Program-made: the position numbers and the translations under genes
Source: Myxocyprinus asiaticus
Taxonomy: Eukaryota > Chordata > Actinopteri > Cypriniformes > Catostomidae
Reading direction: 5' to 3'
Length of the DNA stretch: 64,000 nt
Assembly (NCBI RefSeq): GCF_019703515.2
Contig: NC_059372.1
Coordinates: 12,403,992 to 12,467,991, forward strand
The notes under the pieces: generated by a model
Told to the model about the DNA's origin: nothing
The model's database searches: none
Seen by the model: only the letters and a program-made list of their open reading frames with translations
Part shown: positions 58,696 through 64,000 of the stretch, one piece after another
Layout of the letters: every line of letters begins with the position of its first letter
Numbering within the stretch: the first letter of the stretch is position 1

Positions 58696-61600
58696 TACAA
58701 TCATTTTACATTTACCTTTAAATGCACAGTTTTATCGGCGCAAACTGTAAGGGAGCTCAGTGAAACTACGCTTAACTGACTAGATTTAATGGACAGCCTC
58801 TGTCAAACTAGACAAGCAAAAAGAAGTGCGATGTGAGAGGAAGTCAGCAATCTTACCTCTGCACACATGAGAAGCAATAACTGATGTTAAGATAAGCAAT
58901 AAAACTTTACTGCACATTCAGCAGCCACACTATTAGCCTTTATCAGAGAAGAATGAAAACATGCTGGGACACTGAAGCTTTTGCAAATGATGCTAGGAGT
59001 AGCGATAAGCAATATGATAGAAAACTCCATATTTTTAAAAGTAACAAGTCAGTGGGTTGCCTCAACGACTAGTTGACGAATCGGACTTAAGGAAGCCCTG
59101 TATAATTAGGATTGGTTTCAGGATAAACTGACCCCAACAGACATTTTCTTATGGAGTGTTGCGTTTAAAAACAGCTAGACGGTGTGCAACAGAATGGAAC
59201 AAAAAGCCGGTCTGACGTCATGAAAGTTTTCGGGTTTTCAAAATGTTAGTTGGTATGAACGAAATTTGCATCTGCTCCTGACCACATTTAAATCATGTGT
59301 AAAACATTCGAACGTGTTGTGTTCTTTCAGGCAAACTGCCATGACTATGTTTTAAGTAATGAAAAAATTAACTAATGATTAAATGAGTGAAATTAACCTT
59401 AAAAAATTGTAAAAAGGTTTTTTTTTTTTTTAAACCATAGCCTATACTAGCCTAAAAAAAAAATTTACTGCTTGAATTTATTTTTTTCAAAGTATCATTG
59501 TTTTTTCCCCAACTCTGTTTATAACTTTTTTTTCAGCAGAAGTGCTTGATTTATCTAGAAAAATAATAATGCCCTCTAATGTGACTGGATGGACAGGTTT
59601 TTTATTTGATATGAGCTCTATAATTTAGGTTTTATAATTTTGTATAGGCATCAGTAAATCACGTTCAGTTGATAATGTATGGTTAATGCTATTTAAGTTA
59701 CACATAAATAAATACATTGCAGGCAAGTGCATACACAATACAAAAAAGAAAAAGCCTGCACACTGTCATATAGCTTGCAAATCTTTAATATCTTACAGCA
59801 TTTCGGTCAAAGATCTTCTTCAGACATTCTATTAATTTCTCTGAAGATTCTTCCAGTTGCAAGTATATTACTGTTCCAATCATGATTTACCATAGAAGTT
59901 TCACAAATGATGCTGGCGATGCGCTGTAAACTGAACCAGAGTACAAAGCATTTGTGAAACTGGCAGAACGTATTCGGGAAGGTCCATTTTACACGCAAAT
60001 TACTCCTAATTTACTCATATATTTACGAAAGTTTCATGAATGAGGCCCAATGTTATTAGGGTTTTTCCTAATGTTTTACCCCCTAACCCAAACCTAAAGC
60101 TAACCCTACTTTCAATATGGAAAATCACTGAAAATCACAAACGCAAAAACCCGCTGTAGCTCAATTATAAATGCGCATGTAAACGTATTGACTGATCAAC
60201 GAGACGGTTGTTGGATGACTAGTCGACCATCATGATGCATCTCTAGCTGGGAGACTTGCAAAATCTATGTCCATAGAAAGGTACAGAATCTTCATAAAGG
60301 ACTGAGTCATCATAAGATTTGGGACCTTAGCTCCAAATTGACCAAAGTTTTGTTTAGTCAGCAGATGTGACTCTAATGCAGCTGAGAGCCAAGCAATAAC
60401 TCTCAACTTTACTGGAAATGGTCCAAGGGCCTTTGACAAAAGCTTACTTATGGTCCAGTTGAGCATCTAATCTCTGCTCTGACTCACTAGGCACGTACAG
60501 AAAAGGAAAGAGCTTCATATGTTTCTCATGGACAAACCACTAAATATTTATTGGTTGTACCTCATCGTTTGCATTCCAAGTTTTATTGTTGTTCGCTTGA
60601 AGTAAAAAGAAGCATATCAACAGAAAGAAAAGGGAAATTGCAAGATTCCAATCCAATCTCATGAGAATTTGTCACAATAGTACCAGTTCATTCATAGGAA
60701 ATAGTACGAGTTATACACCTACCAATGATAGTCGCTTCCCTCTTATCCTTGTAGTTCCCAACTACAGTTTGTTCCGTGATAATCCATAACTGCGTTTTTA
60801 TAACCCAAATGTCATCCCTAAACCTAACCATAAAGCGTAACACTTTACCCCACCCAGAGCGTATACATAACCATGATATTAATGTTAAAAGGCCTGATGT
60901 GTAAAAGAAAGCGAAACATCTGGTTTCCGAATGCATGTCCATCAAGCCTTTGTTAGGGATAACTAAAAGGGTTACTAAGAAGATTTTGTAAGACTAAATG
61001 TGAAAAACCCTTGTACATGTGTGGGTACTGGAGCTGTTGCTATGGTGGCCGCATGGTACTTGATGGCCAGGTGTCACAGGCTGAACATGAACTTTTAAAA
61101 TGTATTAAACTTTTTAAACTTAACTGAAACTGGGTCTACACACAAATTACAAAATATAACAGAGGAATTCGACCTACCAGACTTATATCCACCAAAAAGA
61201 AAAAACAGCTGTTTGGGAGCATTTAAATGACTGACTGAACACGAGGGACAGAAGTCATAGAAAGGTACACATCCTACAAATGGGTCAGGATGCTCCACTA
61301 GCCGTCCAACAACAAACTAGTAAGTTTAATAATTTTTTGCTGTGGTGATTTTAAAGTGATTTAAAAGATGCGACTTTATAATGTTTAAGCGTGCTGACAG
61401 CATGCGGTGCATTGCGTGTTGTTACTATCAGCGAGTAAACTTTGAAAAGTTGCATCTTAAAATCGTACTCATTATTTAAAGCATTGCTTGTGTATATTCA
61501 CATATTCAACATTAAATGTCAATTTTAGTCATTATCGGACTTTAAATTGCCTGCTGTAAGCAATGTACCTGTTATTATGCATAGTCACACAGGTTTATTT

Positions 61601-63956
61601 GTAAGGTGTTGTGGACAGTATTTTTATAGAGTCTGTTGCCAGTTCTTTATGCCAGGCTGTCCGACAGACAACGGATTGCTTTACTAAACTGTTGCAGATG
61701 CTGGATGGATGCTGTGAACTACATGTTGTGCACCCACAATAATCTTGTATGTACACTTTTGAAGCACTCCGGTTACATTAGCACATCAGTGAGCTTGGGG
61801 TGTGCATAAGCGGTGTACCCTAGATTGGAGTGTCTCTAATTATATATCTCCTATTTATTTTTTGTGTATTTATCCGTTTTCTTATTATAGGGCTGCCCTT
61901 AGCGAATCCCAGAAATACGTCCAGTAAGACGTTAAATTGTGATATGATATGCATTTTTTGTATCAGTACTAATTTGCAGATGATCGTAAAACTGGTTAAC
62001 TGTGATTTTTTTCTCGGACGGAAATCTAACCATCAAAAACTCACACTGTGGCATCCCTAGCATATGTGCATATCCCATTTACCGGTGGGACTGGTGGGAC
62101 CGCTTTTTGCCTTTACCAATTTTGTCCCAACTTTTTGAAATAGCTTTCATCAGGTAAGTGACTAATGCAAAAGATCAAACATCTCCAGTTCTTGAGCAGG
62201 AGTTTCCATTTCGTTTGTGTGTGTTATAATAAGTGGCGATCCAGCGCTAGTTTGTTTTTTTGTTATTTTTAACATTATGAGTGCTCATATTTGATATTAT
62301 CAGCACATAATATTAATGTGTTTCGCCACTGCATTACGTGTTTTAGTAAATTTCTCTCTGTGATAGAACCAATGAGAAAAGAGAAAGACAAATTCAAAAG
62401 CATTTTAAATCCCACACATCAGTTGCACCATCTTCACAAAAGCATGTGTTAAAACATCTGGTTAAGGTACATCGTAAGAAGAAACAAATGGCATTTTTGT
62501 AATACACAAGCTGTTTGCCTCTGGCAGCAGCACTTTCAAGGGTCACATCCTGAAATATTTTGAGCAGAATGTACCATAAAGTTCTACTCACTACACTAAC
62601 AAGTCTAGGCAATAGCAGGGGCCAAATCGAGTCAGGGAAAGTGGATTACTCATTTAATTTGTAAAAAAGGCTGTCTAAATTCTGGCCAGCCGTACAATCT
62701 TAGCTGTATAATAAAACTTTCACCAAAACACTTTGTATTCCCTGAACTTGGCTCAAGTCTACTGTGTCTTCTGGGCAAAGAGAAAGAGAATTGAGGTGCT
62801 GTTGACAAAATTGAAAAAAAGAGATTGGCTATCACTTTTATGTTCTCTCTTTTTGTTACAAAGTCTTTAATGCACTAGAAAGTATTCATAACCTACAAAT
62901 ATGCCCTCATATGCACACACACAGATGGGTGTTTCTTCAACTTCAAGCACTTTTAGCACTGTGGACTTCTTAGAATGTAAAGTCTCGTTAAACCCTTACT
63001 TTTTTTTTTTCTTTTTTTAAATAAATAGTGCATATACATGAATCACTAGAGATTTGTCTTTTTTTTTTTTCTTTTTTCATTTTCAAGTCATTAAGTCATG
63101 TCATTTGCACCATATCTTAAATTCTGTATGGTGTTTGATAGAATTTAGTGGAGGAAACAACGCTGATGGAAATGACATTTGTAAAAATAAAAAAATAAAA
63201 AAACAATAATTAAAATATATAAAAAAATACAATAAAATGGCAGACTCCTTTGTTTTGCTATAGCTAATTTCATAGATAATATTTTATGCATCCTAAATAC
63301 ACACAATAATATTTTCACACTTTTAACATAATTTGGCAAAATTACAGCTTGATTGGAACTGAAATCTAATAAAAAATACTCACTTGTTCCATATTTCGTT
63401 TCAAGCATGCTTTTCACTGACACTTGTCAACTTGGTTAACAAATACAGAAACTTTTTTTTAGGTATTAGGGGCTTTTTTAGAGTTTTTAATTGATAGAAA
63501 TCATTTTTACACAATAAATATTGAAATGGTTTGTTTATTTCTCTCTTTGTTTTAATTATCAGTTTAAACATGTAATCATTTGTATTTTTGTAATGGCTTT
63601 TCATAGTTTAATATTGAAAGCCTGTGTCTGGGAAATGACTAAAACAGTACAATCTGTACATAAAAGTCATTTCAAAAGTACCAATAAAGTTGGAAAAGTA
63701 AAAAGTATCCTTGTCAGTTTATTTGTAACTATGTCATATAACAAAAAGAAAAAAGATGAAATCTGTTTATTTTATAAAAACATCAACCCATGGGACATGA
63801 AATTGCCCGAAGTTGAAGAAACACCCAGATTTAGTAAGTCACCAAAAAGTATTTGGACACTTAAGACACATTTATGAATGTATTTGTATTATATAACAAC
63901 ATATTAAACCAAATGGCAATTACTTTAAAGAATGCTAGTACAATCACACTTTCTTA
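58696..63956. other. Non-coding right-hand region
   Basis: No host exon recognised. Around 59058-59085 and 60205-60225 are CGACTAGTTGACG and GACTAGTCGACC motifs, possibly the ends of a degraded DNA element. Around 59790-59830 CATTTCGGTCAAAGATCTTCTTC resembles the 3' end of a retroelement. T and A runs occur near 63000, 63060 and 63190. The missing chst13 first exon could lie here, but none was supported. Confidence 0.4.
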
Positions 63957-64000
63957 AAGGGTTAGTTCACATTTACTCACCCTCATGCCATCCCAGATGT
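63957..64000. mobile_element. Start of another GTTCAC-family foldback, cut by the window edge
   Basis: AAGGGTTAGTTCACATTTAC followed by TCACCCTCATGCCATCCCAG, the hallmark start of the foldback family. Continues beyond the window. Confidence 0.75.

Noticed and set aside
1..64000. CRISPR array, bacterial operon or endogenous retrovirus
   Set aside because: No regularly spaced direct repeats, no prokaryotic gene packing, and no paired long terminal repeats with gag/pol-like frames were seen.

Overview
The window is vertebrate nuclear DNA from a teleost, most likely a cypriniform (carp or minnow group). It is AT-rich, has multi-exon genes with GT-AG introns, and is packed with fish-type repeats: Tc1-like and hAT DNA transposons, L2-clade LINEs, tRNA-derived SINEs and foldback elements. 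The cypriniform call rests on the style of the repeats and is an inference. There is no bacterial gene organisation, no operon and no CRISPR array.

Two host genes can be supported, and they converge tail to tail. (1) slc41a3 (+), an SLC41/MgtE-type Mg2+ transporter, has ten coding exons from 6970 to 31375. All splice phases join cleanly into a 480-residue protein. A second first coding exon (about 9650-9874) encodes another version of the first membrane segment with the same phase-0 donor, so a 449-residue isoform is predicted. A likely polyadenylation signal lies at 31994. (2) chst13-like (-), a Golgi GalNAc-4-O-sulfotransferase, has its large catalytic exon at 35061-35906 and a 27-codon exon at 41888-41970. 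The first exon, which should carry the signal anchor, was not found and may lie to the right or outside the window. The human SLC41A3/CHST13 pair (3q21) and SLC41A2/CHST11 pair (12q23) make this neighbourhood look like one copy of an old duplicated segment.

Layout: 1-6.2 kb is non-coding with a small MITE and a hAT-like element. 6.2-32 kb is slc41a3; its first large intron holds an L2 LINE (-) interrupted by a second, internally deleted L2 (+), and other introns hold SINEs, two large foldbacks and Tc1-like copy 1. 32-35 kb is intergenic with a Tc1-type MITE and a possible retrocopy. 35-42 kb is chst13, whose intron holds a decayed transposon and Tc1-like copy 2. 42-64 kb has no recognised host exon. 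It holds hAT-like elements, LINE 3' ends, a TTAA-flanked element with a spliced-looking ORF, foldbacks and nested MITEs.

The most interesting observations are the paired alternative first exons of slc41a3, the nested LINE, the two Tc1-like copies that share one frameshifting deletion at the catalytic WSDE motif, and the TTAA element with perfect 20-bp inverted repeats and a coding segment ending in a splice donor.
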